A stretch of DNA of 64,000 nt from Cyathus striatus (Eukaryota; Basidiomycota; Agaricomycetes; Agaricales; Nidulariaceae): NCBI GenBank assembly GCA_025738555.1, contig JAOVFP010000005.1, forward strand, positions 310,001 through 374,000, in the 5' to 3' direction. Every line of letters starts with the position of its first letter. Within the stretch, counting starts at the first letter, position 1. Position numbers and translations under genes: made by a program. This document shows positions 12,060 to 23,875 of the stretch, piece by piece. The notes under the pieces were generated by a model, which was not told where the DNA came from, did not search any database, and saw only the letters and a program-made list of their open reading frames with translations.

Positions 12060-12640
12060 CTCGTCATTTGCAAGACGAGGCAAGAGGATGGGTGCGAACA
12101 AGGGGACAGCACTCTTTGTGGTGTTGCTGCCCTGGCACTATACTCGTCACTTGCAACACGAGGGGAAAGGGTTGAAGGGGAGGGGGGAAAGGCGGGGACT
12201 GGGAATCGACAAGTGTGTCGTTATGATGACGGTGATGGTGGTTGGTACGTTAGTGCTGTCGAGTTGATGGGGGTCGGTAAGGCAGGAGGCTTGAGGTGGG
12301 CCGAGTGACAAGTGGGGACAGGGAGACGAGTTGATGATGGGGGGTATACTGGTGGTTGGCGTGGTGAGTTGTCAATGTCGAGATAATGGAAATAGGAGGA
12401 GAGAGGGTGAGAGTAGAAAACATATGTCCCCGTCACTTGCAAGACGAAGGTGAAAGGGCAATGGGCGAGAGGGGGAGATGAGGAGTGTAAGAGGCGGTGC
12501 TTGTCTTGGACTTGATGTTGCTATGCATGCCGTTATGCATAGGGGAAGGGGGAAGATGCGAGGGGACAGAGAGGGCGGAGGGAAGGGAGAGGAGACGTCA
12601 GCCATACACGTCACTGGGGAGACGAGAGAGAGGAGAATAG
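12060..12640 (+). repeat. Left subterminal repeat array
   Basis: Degenerate copies of GTCACTTGCAAGACGA recur at about 12067, 12143, 12305, 12431 and 12607. The inverted counterpart lies at 13720-14300 (for example TCGTCTCGCAAGTGATG at about 13726 and CTCGTCTCACAAGTGAC at about 13933). Spaced subterminal motifs of this kind are usually transposase-binding sites. Confidence 0.5.
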
Positions 12641-13719
12641 GAGGGAGCGCTAAAAGCCACGCTCGTATTGGGTATTGGGCTTACACAGAAGATATGCAGG
12701 CGCACGCTGGGACAAAGAAAGTCAGTCCAAAAGATTGGTTGGTAAGAATTTTATGAACGTACCAATCAATGGTAAAACGGGACACGAAGGGAGGTGAAGG
12801 CTGAGAGAGGAGAATAGTAGGAAAGTGCTCACTTGAGGCTGTAAGTGGCTGTGGTACGTATCGGGTACTGGGCCGTTAGCAGAGGTCCAGGCGGCATCGG
12901 ACGTGGCTCACGCTATCGCAACCAACAAGATCCAGAGCAAACGACTCTTTACATACCATCTGTTCCTCTATACACCCAAAATAGCCGCGATCTTCCCCGT
13001 CAATGGCAGCTCCAATACGGTTCGATCCCAGTAGGGGAGTCTACGAAGAGAACCGCAAACACGGCTTGGTGATCTTCTGCATTGTCGGTCTCGGTGCTTA
13101 ATGCATCAAAGTGGAGTTGACGAATGGGACGGCGTATTTCGATGAGGTGCGATGATGGTCGACAATAGTATATATAAAGGGCCACGCACTACATAAGCGG
13201 AACGGTCCAACAGAGGGCGCGAAAACAACATAAGCTCAACTAAGAGCAGGTGTTAAGTAATTTATAAAACACAGGGAAGGATATATTGAACACACCGTTC
13301 CATAGATATATATGCCAACTTTCCAAAGAAATTTCAAGCAACAAAGAACTTATGAACGAGTGGTATCACAGCCTGACAGGGGAAGTTGAAAGCTGGAAGC
13401 TGGAAGTTGGAACACGTCGCATCTTGGTCCGAATCGGTCGCACGCCAGTGCCACGCTGGCAACAGAAGCTCTTGCCAAACACTACCAATAAACGCGTACA
13501 CAGCTACATACGAGATATATCACGTGTACATACTTATGTTTGTTGATTTATTAATTTATCCCAGTGTCACGTGACCGCCTGTCAGCGTCACGTAATGCGT
13601 AACGCGTAACATTGCAAGGTGTCCATTCGTGATTCTCGCCTTCTTGCCGCCTCCCCCTCCTCCTCCTCCTGCCCCCTCGTTCTAGGCAACGAATGTAGCG
13701 TCAAGTGCTGCGACGTCTG

Positions 13720-14310
13720 TGACTCTCGTCTCGCAAGTGATGAGTATGGCTATTTCATCCCTCCCCTCCTCTTTTCGTCTAGCAAGTGACACGCATAACA
13801 GCACATGTAGCAGCATCGAGCCCTGCGTAACAGCACAGCAACGTCAAACCCAAGACAAGCACCACCCGTTGCACTCCTCTTCCTCCCCTCTCCCCTCGCC
13901 CTTTCGTATTCATGCAAGTGCCTTTTCCCTCTCTCGTCTCACAAGTGACAGGGGCATACGTCTTCCACTCTTGCCCTCTCCTCCTCCCATCGTCTTAACG
14001 TCAACACCTCACCACACCCACCACCAGTGTGTTCCCCACCATCAGCTCGTCTCCCTGTCCCCACTTGTCCCTTGGCCCACCTCAAGTCTCCTAACTCAGC
14101 GACGCCCCAGCACTGACGCAGTGTCACATGCACCAACGTACCCTCCTTAAACCGCCACTGCCGTCGTCACAACACATTTGTCCACCATCCCTACTGTCCT
14201 CTCCTCCCCCTCAAACCCTTCCCCTCATTGCGAATGACGAGTACTGTCATGTCCCTTCCCTCCCCTCTCCCACCCCCTCCCTTGTCTTCCGAGTGATGAG
14301 GGTAAACATC
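13720..14310 (-). repeat. Right subterminal repeat array
   Basis: Inverted counterpart of the array at 12060-12640, embedded in strongly pyrimidine-rich sequence. The proline- and serine-rich frames across it are composition artefacts. Confidence 0.5.
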
Positions 14311-15186
14311 CTACCTTACGCTACTTCCTCCCCCACACGCTGTCACTGTCTCATCACCTGCTCGCCCTCTCCCGCCCCCTCTCGGTGAGGGGTATGACAG
14401 TGTCTGCCCCAGTTTTTCCTCGGGCGTGTTGTCATCTTTGTCTATGTAGCTGTGGGTTTCGCAGCTTTGCCCAGACCTTTGCTTTCCAGCCGGGGACGCA
14501 ATCGCCGTTGTCATAGTTTGGTTGAACCTGTAGAGCATAAGACTGATTAGAACGAGGTGTGGTTGGGGTTAATGGGCGTAGTGGTGTGAATAGTCCGTGT
14601 TTGGTAGTGATGGAGAATATGACAGGGGGGGTTGCTATCTGTAGGACATATAACTTGTAGTATATCTGTATGCCTGTGGACTTTGTCTTGTTTACAATAC
14701 CTTGTCACTAGTAATTCACGTGTTAAATACAAAAAGTAGTTCATTCTTGATGACTTAATAATTATGACATACATGAAATTGCACTATGTTTCAAAAAGTT
14801 GGAAGTTGCGCTGAAAAAAAGTTGCGGCCTCGTGTAAAAAGTTGCGGCCTCGTGCAAAAAGTTGCGCCGAACAAGCACCCGAAAAAGTTGCGGCATGGTC
14901 AAAAAAAGTTGCGCGACACAATAAATGTGCACTTTGACCGCCATAAGCCTAAGTCTGAAAATTAATGTCAAATTGTAGATATCATGCATGGAAATTTGGA
15001 CGTTGGATGGCGAGCTAAAACTATAATATCCCAGTATTATAGTAGAATATTCAGAGACAAGATGAGACAAGATATATTACTTCGCTCAAATTAATGCAAG
15101 CGCTTAGTACTTCCTTAGTACATGTCAACCTTATCGACCCTGATTTAAGGGAGCACGGAATCAGAATTCGATCTCTGGCCTTAGTC

Positions 15187-16317
15187 AGGACCCCCCTTAA
15201 TGCCTGCTAAGGAGTACCGGCTGAGAAATCTGACCGTGCCTTTAATCGGTTGTCACATTGATTGATATCATTGGTACATGATGCATGATGTATGCATATG
15301 GTATGATACATTAGACTTAGTAATATTGATTTTTCACTGCTAGTGAGATTAGGCGGTATCATCAAACACGACAAGCTGCTCATGGAGTCCGAACGTCAAG
15401 CAAAAAGAATAAAAGAAATGATTCCACACCACGGCAGGAGGTTATACGAGAACCACATGCTGTTCTGTGTGAATATCGCGAAGGACGTTCAAATGGAGGA
15501 GCGGAGCGACTTGCACGCTGGAGAAGCAATAAAATTGAGTTAAGAAGTGGGAATGTTGCCGATACCAAGACTTGAAGACATTCAAATGGCATGGGCTACT
15601 TCACTTAGACCGCTAAAAACTGGACATAACGGCATGGTTTTTAAAGAATGAGGAATTATGGTGGCCCAAGGTAAATGCTTGACTTATGCTTCTGCTACAA
15701 TACACTTACTCGTTATACTTACAGTCATCTCCCTTTAAGGTAAATATGGAAAACATGATTCAATCACAGAGGTATCCAATATCTGTACTGTTTCATACAT
15801 GGCAGTGCAGATCTTCGAGCAAATGCACTTATCTCAGTTCTGTATTATTCCACAGGCAACATCTCTACTTCAAACTAAACAGTTTGCACCGTTGTCCTCT
15901 CCAGCTTTTTAATCGCTCTTTCATCACTTCCAACAGTTGCGGAGCGGTCACTGGAATTTTCTCAGGAAGATACTCAGTGCTTTAGTGAGATTAAAAGATC
16001 TTTCCCAGTTTTTGTAGAGGCGGCAAAAGAATTGAATAAGGCCGCTGTCAGTGTAGGTAATGATGTTTTAGTGCGACTCTACGCACTACGAAAATTCAGG
16101 CGCACTTTTTGATGCTAAAAAGGCCGTTTTAAATTTTCCAGACAAATTTGAACATAAAATAGGCCGTTTTAAGGGTCCAGACAAATTTTGGAAAAGTGCT
16201 GAAATGCCGTTTTTTTTCCAGACAAAACCGACGAATTTCTTTGATTTTTATCCAGACAAATCCCACCCCAAATCGACTTTTTTTCAAACGGCCTTAATAG
16301 GCATTAAGGGGGGTCCT
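15187..16317. mobile_element. 1.13 kb DNA transposon, nested in hAT
   Basis: Inverted ends AGGACCCCCCTTAATGCCT...AGGCATTAAGGGGGGTCCT, flanked by perfect 8-bp duplications CCTTAGTC at 15179-15186 and 16318-16325. The right part carries about four diverged units of AGGCCGTTTTAA..CCAGACAAA (16125-16260). A frame at 15343-15543 and another at 15686-15985 have no recognisable domain. An 8-bp TSD fits hAT, P or KDZ-type elements; the ends do not match the hAT in which it sits, so the superfamily is left open. Confidence 0.85.
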
Positions 16318-16651
16318 CCTTAGTCCTGCTTTAAATACTTGCATATTGGATTGCTTTTAACTTGCTATAAAATCATGAATCACACAGAATTATAGTTGTA
16401 GCAAACACAATGAAGAATTTGAGGGAACTCGACATTTTTGCAGAAACACTTTGAATCACCTTAAACTCGCTTTTCTGCCCTGTTGTCATGTACCTGAGCG
16501 GTCGCTTAAGCTGGTTCAGAGCTGTCAGCTACCGCTCATCAGTTCGAGCTGAGCTGACAGGAGCGATGAGCGAAAAAGTCCGCTCAGCTCGCTCAATTGC
16601 CAGCTCCGCTTACCAGCTCAGCGGCTCGGAGCTGAGCCAGCGGCAATACTA

Positions 16652-17112
16652 GTCCGATGTCACCACGTTTTCAGCTGCAAACTTCACTATTGATGGTCAA
16701 ATAGTCGGAAATTTCAGCCGTAGTCCAGATCTTTCCACTACCGAGATACTTTATAACCAACTGGTTTTTAACAAAACTGATCTTCCAAATGGCATGCATC
16801 AACTGGTGGTATCTCCTGCTCTTGATGACATGAGTGTTTTGTCAGTTTCGACTATACTATATACACGTATGTTGGAACTATTTTCATTAACATTTGTTTC
16901 TCATCATTTTTTGCAGGCAAGTTATAGACGAAACTGTCTCCACCAATGCATATTCTGGAACCTCTACATTGTCCACCACCAAGTTGTATGCTCCCGCATC
17001 TGGCACGGTTAACGGTACAAGTAGCCCCGCTGGATCAGATACTCAAAACTCTGACTCATCCAAGCCCATACATACAACAGTTGTTATTATTGGAGCGACC
17101 CGAGATACTTAA
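16652..17112 (+). pseudogene. Surface-protein gene, 3' part after hAT insertion
   Basis: Reading resumes with VTTFSAANFTIDGQIVG, then RSPDLSTTEILYNQLVF, LPNGMHQLVVSP and, in a shifted frame, FDYTIYT, all in the order typical of the family whose first half lies at 10815-11180. The shift between MHQLVV.. and FDYTIYT has no intron to explain it (about 16840). After an intron (about 16869-16917) a Ser/Thr-rich linker follows, and the frame ends at 17112 before a full membrane span. So the gene has an insertion, a nonsense codon, a frameshift and a short C-terminus. Confidence 0.65.
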
Positions 17113-19295
17113 GCATATGAATCATATCCATCTTTGTACACTTTAGTACTGATGTGCAACTTGTCGTAGTTGGTATACTAATAAGTTAGAAAAGAGGCAT
17201 GGGTCCACTGTTGTAGGCTCTTAGTAAGCCCGTTCTCGCGTTTCAGCACTGGAAGCTCGTTGAATGTATAATTGGGGTCGTATAAAGTTTTGGTCGCAGG
17301 TAAGCAGTCGTGGCCATATAGGATGACCACGCTCTGGGATCAGGTTATTTTCCGACTGGGGTTGACGATATATGCGTAGATTCTCTCCGCAAGCTGGGAT
17401 GGATTAAACATTCAGTGCATATTTTATCTTGTGTTTCACCCTCACCCCATATCGTAGTCTTGCTCTGAAGCGGCCTACATTCTTACATACTAACTGCTCC
17501 ACCTTCCATATCTCGCTCTTCCCACATCGCACTCCACAATCAGCTTGCAAAAGAAACCGAATTTTGACAACTTACTTGGTTTTGCAGGGACTTGTACTTG
17601 AACTCAAGCTTCGTGACCTCCGCAGCCATCTGTTACGCCGAGTCGATGAGATTTCGGTACACGAGGGGGCGCTATTGCACGGGCTCTATGCGGCTGTAGC
17701 CGCCTTCGGACTTTCCTGATTCTATGGAGCCAGAAATGGATATAATAGTCTAATATTGTAACGCAGAGTTAGTAGATAGGGTGGATGTGAGGTTCTGAAT
17801 TGTGCTCCGCCACCGAGCATAGTATGGAAGTGAGAATGTGGATGATTGAAGTTCGAGTTCTGTGTGTTAGGATGAAGGGAAGAACGCCAAATTTAAGGAA
17901 GGAAATGAAGCTTCAACGTTTCAAGAGCCGCCAAGAGCCATGTCCAACGAGTCTCTACGAGATAGACGCCCAGATGGGTGTAACGATTCAACGGGTCAGA
18001 CCAAAACAGATAAGTATATCAATGGCTAGTCTGGAGTATTCACCATCTGGACTCCTTATAACAAACCCCCTGCCCAACAGACATCCACTGTGACAGAATC
18101 CTGAGCTTCTCCCTATCGACCTCGAGGGGAACACACTCCCAACTCTGTCGCTCGTTCAGGGCCTCGTCCTAACCTAAGTGAAAACGCGCAACGTGACACA
18201 GAGATAGTGATCGTACGTGAATTCACAGATGTAGTGTCGGCTGAGCGATCTGAAGAGGGCGGGAGTGGTATAGGAGTGGTTAAACAGAATGGGCTTTCTC
18301 GATGCCTTCTCGGCAGGGGTGTAATGGTCGCGTGAAAGCCGGTGGTGACGTAGCTTGTATAGGCAATAATGAGCTCGATTAGCAGCCTTACTTGCAAAGC
18401 GCTTCACACGGATAATCTTTCTTCCTTTCCTGCACAACTCTTCCAACGAGTTCCATACGTCTTCAATTTTGCAGCTTCCAGCCCTGGGCTATGCTGACCC
18501 TCCCGATGGATCGAGTAGAATGAGTGCTACGTCTGCAACGTGTTGATAGTAACACTATGATCTATATGAAGAAGTATAGTTCATTTCTATGAAATCCCAA
18601 TGTTCCGCATGGCGAGGATGGATGGATATGAGAACCAACACTCCTGACCTGATGCTTTATTGTGTACTGCAAAATCTGATGCGAAATTGGTTGCGAGGTG
18701 TTTAAGTTTTGAGAAGGGCTAATTGTGAGTAAAATGCCTTCCTTATATAGATAAAATTGCCTTTTAAGGAAATGGATTTTCACCCCATTTTGCATGTGTC
18801 AAAATGAGAACACTTTGCAGATCATTTTGCAATCGATTTTGCAGCACCGCAATACATTCGTGTGCCAGGAGTGCAAGGAGGACTATGGGACTGGGTTGAT
18901 CAACTTGGATTACATAACGGGCATTGAGAACTAACAACGCCAAATATGGTGAGCATAGACGAAAAGGAAAAGAAAAGTTCGGATCCGAAAAGGAACCGAC
19001 GTTTCAGGTCTTATCAGGCCGTTTGCTCTACGGAGTATCCGATGGTACGGCCGGCCTCAAACTTAAAGGCATTGTTTACTAATACCCTCTTGCAGTTGAT
19101 AATAAATAAACACGACCAAAGGGTAATATTTGATTATTAATAATGCCTGATGCCGACTGCCGACTACATACTTCAAGGTGTTGGTTAATAGTTCGTCATG
19201 TAGTAATGTATGGTAATGTTGTTTAATAGTTCATAGTAATGTATGGTGATAGAAAAGTACTCTATGTATTAGTAGAAATTGACGCGCTTATGAAT
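17113..19295. other. Weakly coding intergenic region
   Basis: Scattered short frames (for example 17429-17719 and 17800-18093, plus strand; 18113-18446, minus strand) have no recognisable motif and no consistent splice pattern. A stretch at 18770-18850 is rich in CATTTTGCA-type words. Nothing annotated with confidence. Confidence 0.3.
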
Positions 19296-19851
19296 TTATT
19301 GAAGTAGAAAATGTGAAAGGCCAGTTTTTCGCTCTTTCATTGCATTTGTCTCTCGCTCAGCTTGCTTGTTCTGTGTACGGGCTTTCCTTTTTCCTTGTGT
19401 AGTAAATCTATGCTGAGAGGAATTATATGTGTTACTAAGAACTCCACTTTCGACAGATGCCTTTAACAACCGAGCAACATCAGCATTAAGTCCCTTCGCT
19501 CTAATGAGTCCATGAACAAATACCATTGTACTTGTGGAAAACGGTGCAGGTTTTGGCTGCGTGAAAAGTTTAGGTATCCAATTATAATTAAGTCATAAAT
19601 ATGAAATGAGTGACGAAGAGTTAACCAAATAATCTAAATAAATGAGTAAGGGTTGATTTATGATTCACAAAATTAGAACAACGTAACTTACTTGATAAAT
19701 GAAATATTAAAAGAGATGCGAATGTGCAAAAGAGTGGATAATTAAACGAGAGCATTAAACCTATAGAAATGAGTGACGAGACGATAAATATAGGAGGAAC
19801 AATATGCTCTAGTGCTGGTAATTGCCTGAATAATGCATAGAATATTAGCAC
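19296..19851 (-). CDS. Possible small membrane protein, unknown family
   Basis: From 19851 a hydrophobic N-terminal half (MLIFYALFRQLPALEHIVPP..., two likely spans) reaches a good GTAAGT donor at about 19693. A second block beginning PKPAPFSTSTMVFVHGLIRA and ending in a basic tail (ends at 19296) can be joined in phase through a tiny middle exon. The C-terminal part (GLNADVARLLKASVESGVL) looks like a real conserved helix. I could not name the family. The splice model is uncertain, because one donor would be GTTAAC. Confidence 0.35.
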
Positions 19852-19930
19852 AAGGCGACTAAATTAACATTAAAGATACTTGCTTCCTATGTTGCAGAAT
19901 TGATACATACATACTAGGAGGGTACCACAA

Positions 19931-20769
19931 ATGTTTAGGGAATCCAATGACTCGTCAATCTTCGCTCTTTTAATAAATGTAAGTCATTTAAGATAGGAAT
20001 AAATGAGATACTTATTTTTATCTATATAGCGGGAGACATGCGGTAGAAGGGTTCTGTACATTACCATCGTTGATCACAAGCAATGCACTACTAGAATATA
20101 CAAACAAGATGCGACTGATACAGCAGTTGCTGAACGTTTATATTCCTCAGTCGAAGGTGTCCCTCTTATAGATCTTCCCTCTCACTGATTTGAAACACAA
20201 ATTGGTTCAGAAATAACAGACATGGATTCTGATCCTGTGATCACTTCCAATGTACGCGAAAAGCTAAAAGTGCATTATAAATCCATCCTGGATCACCTCC
20301 ATTTCAGGCTAGGCAACAGTGCGACTGTCGTGAACAATATATCACGTGATATTACGATTCACGAAAAACCCACTCCCACGGATACACGTTCTGGCGGGAC
20401 CAACAAATTCGACGATTTCCGTATCGAAGACAACAATATACGTGAAATCTTCATCGATAGTGGTTGGGCACTAAACAGTGCGAAAACACGCAGTACGAAG
20501 GATCAAAAGTGGATACTATACAAAACGCTGAAAGGATCGGAGATTGAACCCCAGTCAAAAGTCGGTCTAGGGATTTCAAGCGGTATCCAGTGAGATCGAA
20601 GACTAGATATCACTCGATATCCCACGAAAATCTGGAATATAACGATTATTTACGAGTGATATCTAAGCACGTCGAGTCCAATCCAGTGCCAAGAATAAGT
20701 CTCATTTGCCAAGATGCTAATTTAATGGCAGGTATAGCAACATCTAGTGCTAACGTAGCCAAAATCTAG
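19931..20769 (+). pseudogene. Unknown gene with in-frame TGA and 3' frame break
   Basis: Exon 1 (19931-19978, MFRESNDSS..) joins in phase to exon 2 at 20030. The frame then meets TGA at 20186-20188 but stays open in the same frame to 20593, through ITSNVREKLKVHYKSILDHL and KFDDFRIEDNNIREIF. Beyond 20593 a coding-like stretch continues one frame over (ISKHVESNPVPRISL) to about 20769. The context CAC-TGA-TTT would be CGA before a C-to-T change. If the TGA is the true stop, the product is only 68 residues. No family recognised. Confidence 0.4.
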
Positions 20770-21551
20770 TTATATCTCGGGTTGTTGAAACACTTTCAAT
20801 GAATTTGTAGATATTAACAAAGCATATATTGGAATTTATATAGGCACATATATTTCTAACTACTAGTCTAGTACTACCTACTGTACCAACTACGTCTTGC
20901 AGCTTGTACTGTCTTGCTATGCGCGAGCTGGCTAGCAATGATTTTACATAGTTAGCGATAGTTTGGTGACAATCAATTAAGTACATACCAAACTCGATGC
21001 ACGCCCGTGGTCCTAACCTCCGAGATGGAATGTCTATGTGAGTTTGAAGAAAGCTGAGTGTCGAAGTGAGGGAGTGGCGGTGCATGACAAGGGAAACCGC
21101 GGGCCGTGCCGCCACTGCGGTAACCTGTAACTACCAACTGGTTAGCTCTACGTTGTGAGATGATGCAATAAAAGGAGAAGGAGACACGTACCTTTGAAGT
21201 TGCATAGAGTTGTAGCCTTGCTCATGGATAAATGAAGCAGGGGAGGGCTGGAAAAGAGAAGTAAGTACTTATGAGAAGTACGAGAATCTGGGGGTAGGGA
21301 AAGAAAAGGGTCTGCCACACGTCGTGTGTAAGTGCCACAATTATATGTAAATGATGGAGAAGGGAAATGAATGCCTTCTACTGAAGTTTTCATTCTCACA
21401 ATCTCATTTTGCCTAGAAATCCCTCGATACGCTCAGATTTTTCTTAGCGAAGTCAAAGCGAAGCATCTCACAGTTTTGCATATGTAAGGCCGCCAAGAAC
21501 TTATTTTATGACTTGGCTATTTTTGCTCGGTGTCCCTTGATAACGCCGATT
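20770..21551. other. Target region left of the 17 kb element
   Basis: No gene recognised. The last 80 bases before the duplication are open in one frame (..NLFYDLAIFARCP..) and remain open across the reconstructed empty site for a few residues, so the element may have landed in or near an old coding region. Confidence 0.3.
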
Positions 21552-21560
21552 GGCTCTATC

Positions 21561-21690
21561 CGGGCCTACAGAATTTGACGTTGCCCCGTAATTTGACGTT
21601 GCCGTGATGTTGCCAGTGATTATCTTGCGGCAATGCCAACCCTTACATGGCAACGTCACATAACCCCACGGCAACGCCAGGCAACGTTGC
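21561..21690 (+). repeat. Left terminal and subterminal repeats of the 17 kb element
   Basis: TIR of about 60 bp followed by repeated TTGACGTTGCC / GGCAACGTCA / GGCAACGCCA words. The same words fill 38600-38790 at the other end and a large internal patch at 25590-25885, suggesting they are transposase-binding sites. Confidence 0.75.
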
Positions 21691-21801
21691 GGAAGCGTGA
21701 GGGGTGGCTGTGGTTGAAGTCGACGGATGAGGCGTAGGAGGGAGCAATAACTACTTCTATAAGTTGAGATTTACATTGATCGACGATCAATGAATATAGA
21801 A

Positions 21802-22040
21802 GGGTGTCCAAAATCCACAGAATATACTTTGCTGATAATGTGAGAAGAGAAAAGTACGAGGGGAGAATAACTGAACAGAGATGGATTGTACAAAAAGAGT
21901 AACCAAATATTGTTGCCAGTGGGGTGTCCAAAATCCATAGAATATACTTTGTTGGTAATGTGAGAAGAGAAAGTATGGGGGGAGAATAACTGAACAGAGA
22001 TAGACTGCACAAGAGGAGTAACCAAATATTGTCGCCAGTG
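21802..22040. repeat. 120-bp tandem duplication
   Basis: Two units with a period of 120 bp, each beginning GGGTGTCCAAAATCCA and ending near GTAACCAAATATTGT.GCCAGTG, about 90 percent alike by eye. The frames on the minus strand across it simply repeat the same peptide and are not supported as a gene. Confidence 0.8.
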
Positions 22041-22099
22041 ACTGAATCGCCAGGACTTCATCCAATCTTCCTTTAGACCAACTTGATATCACTCAACAC

Positions 22100-23800
22100 C
22101 TCCAAAACGTTCAGGAACATCTGTTGTATTCTGACAATTATCTTGGTGACACTCTCTTCAACATCGCATGGCATCAGTTTGAGATGCATGACAAGGTCGT
22201 ACGATCAACTGATATCTCCAATATCACCTCCTTCACTACTGCACAACAGGCATAAGAAACGAAGAGGGATGAGACGTCATGGTCAGGCTTGGCAGGAGAG
22301 AGTAAGGTGGGGGAAGAGGTGGATGCAGACAACGTGGGAGGTGAAGGCAATACAGTGGTGGGAGATGGCAGGGAAGGAAGAGACGACACAGGTGGAGATG
22401 TAGTGGTCGGACTGGTTGAAGACAACGTGGCTGGACATGACGTGGCAGCACAAGATGTGGATGGGATGGGAGGGAGAAAACAGGATGAATTGAGCAGAGG
22501 ACTTGAAGTGGGGAGTTGACAGAAGCATTCCATGTGGGTAATACGACAGATAGAACTGGCAGGTGTAGGACTGAGGAGGAATGGTTCATTCCCATTCCAC
22601 ACCAGCTTTGATCCCTTATGCCCATCGACATGCATGAGTTCGGATTCAGGGGAGTATTTGCCGCCTATGAAGAGTTGTTAGTGTGTTGTGGAGCGAGGGG
22701 AGGAGAGGGAGGGAAGGGAGAGCATTGGAATGTGATGGAAATGAAAGTGACACATTAGGATTTCATAGAAGGCAAAGTGGGAGTGAACGTGTATGAAGTC
22801 CGGGGATCGAATGAAGGGACAGCATGTAACAGAGAACGGAGACGCAAAAATGGCACATATGATGACTTGGAGAACGAACTCATGAATACCCCTGCCCCTG
22901 CGTCCTAACACATTGCCCTTGTGCCACAAGATAGTGAAGGGTGGTGATGGGAGGCGGTGGTACGAAACCACGAGGTGGTGGTGCGAGACAGTAAAGTGAT
23001 GGTAGGTGGCGAGGTGTGGTAGGAGGTGGTGGTAGCAAGAGGTGGGAGAAAGTGATGTTGTGGTCATAGAAAGCAATGTGGTGAGAGATGATATGGTGTT
23101 GCTGGTGGTGGGGACAAGACAACGAGGCGGCGGTTGGTATGGTTGGTGTGTTGGGGTGACGGCAACGAGGCAGCAGCGGTGGCAGAAGGGAGGTGCTGGT
23201 GGGACTGTAGTACCAGTGGTGGGTGAGACAATGTTGGGGGGACAGAAGTGAGGGATGTGGTAGCTGGGGCCAGGGAGAGAAGCTAGGGGAGGGGGGAAGA
23301 TAGAGGACAGATGATGGAGAGGTTGACGTGGCCATCTACCAGACAACCTGCATGAACTTGAGGAATGGGACATAGAGGTTGGGAAACGTTGAGGTAGGGA
23401 GTGGGTGCTCGCACTTGTGGGGACCAGACGACAGACGTTGAGGATAGAACGTGCTGTCTACTCCATGTAGACGGCAGTGGGACATTGAGGTATGGATCGA
23501 GGATTGGGGGAGTAGGAAGAGTAGTGAGTGAGATGATGTTATGAAGGGTCGATTTAGTTGTCTATGCTGTGAGACGATATTTGGAGGTGGATCATTGTGA
23601 GGGGGGAGAGGCCCTACATGGTGTAGAATGACCATGTGGGGTATGAGGGGGCGAGACGACTACCCCGTGAGGTGGACTTGGAGTGGAGTGTCGTCATTGT
23701 CGTTGGTCATTGATTAGTCATGGGGGGGTGGGGGGGTGTTGTGGCCGATTTGGAGCATAGGCAGGGTAGTGGCAGGAATCCGTTTGAAATAAGCTTTCAA
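22100..23800. other. Strand-asymmetric purine-rich field of the element
   Basis: Very G/A-rich on plus, giving long proline/serine/histidine-rich open frames on minus (for example 22174-22635 and 22678-23373). The same region is open in several frames at once, so the openness comes from composition. No domain is visible. Confidence 0.5.
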
Positions 23801-23875
23801 AAGCTTCTCGAGTCCCCCCATCGTCCTACTCCTTAACTGAACCATATCAAACACTTAGAGATCTAAAACTTAAAC

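Larger units (their letters stand above)
11518..14945. mobile_element. Long-TIR DNA transposon without transposase, nested in hAT
   Basis: Ends TATGGCGGTCAAAGTGCACA...TGTGCACTTTGACCGCCATA, flanked by AGCCTA at 11512-11517 and 14946-14951 (6 bp perfect; 8 bp if two mismatches are allowed). The terminal inverted repeats extend at least 500 bp at lower identity: GTTGCG/CGCAAC tracts at 11540-11710 and 14795-14925, then a conserved block around 12035-12060 and 14555-14580 (CACTACGCCCATTAACCCC). Subterminal arrays of GTCACTTGCAAGACGA-like repeats follow on both sides. The middle (12650-13700) has no recognisable transposase. Long TIRs suggest a Mutator-like foldback element, but the TSD length is not decisive. 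Confidence 0.8.
11181..16651. mobile_element. hAT-superfamily non-autonomous element, with two nested insertions
   Basis: Starts TAGTGTTGCCGCCGCTCAGC and ends with the imperfect complement (..GAGCTGAGCCAGCGGCAATACTA). It is flanked by perfect 8-bp duplications GTCCGATG at 11173-11180 and 16652-16659. An 8-bp TSD with TAG-type ends is typical of hAT. Subtracting the two nested insertions and their duplications leaves about 0.9 kb, close to the 808 bp sister copy at 59365-60172, which has the same ends and the same AGCTGAGC-rich subterminal regions. No transposase is encoded, so it depended on a hAT transposase elsewhere. It interrupts the gene at 10815/16652. Confidence 0.9.

Noticed and set aside
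13719..14388. Serine/proline-rich plus frames
   Set aside because: Lie in the pyrimidine-rich subterminal array of a transposon and consist of repeat translations.
22174..23373. Long minus-strand open frames rich in proline, serine and histidine
   Set aside because: Sequence is purine-rich on plus; several frames are open at once and no domain is visible. Openness is a by-product of composition.
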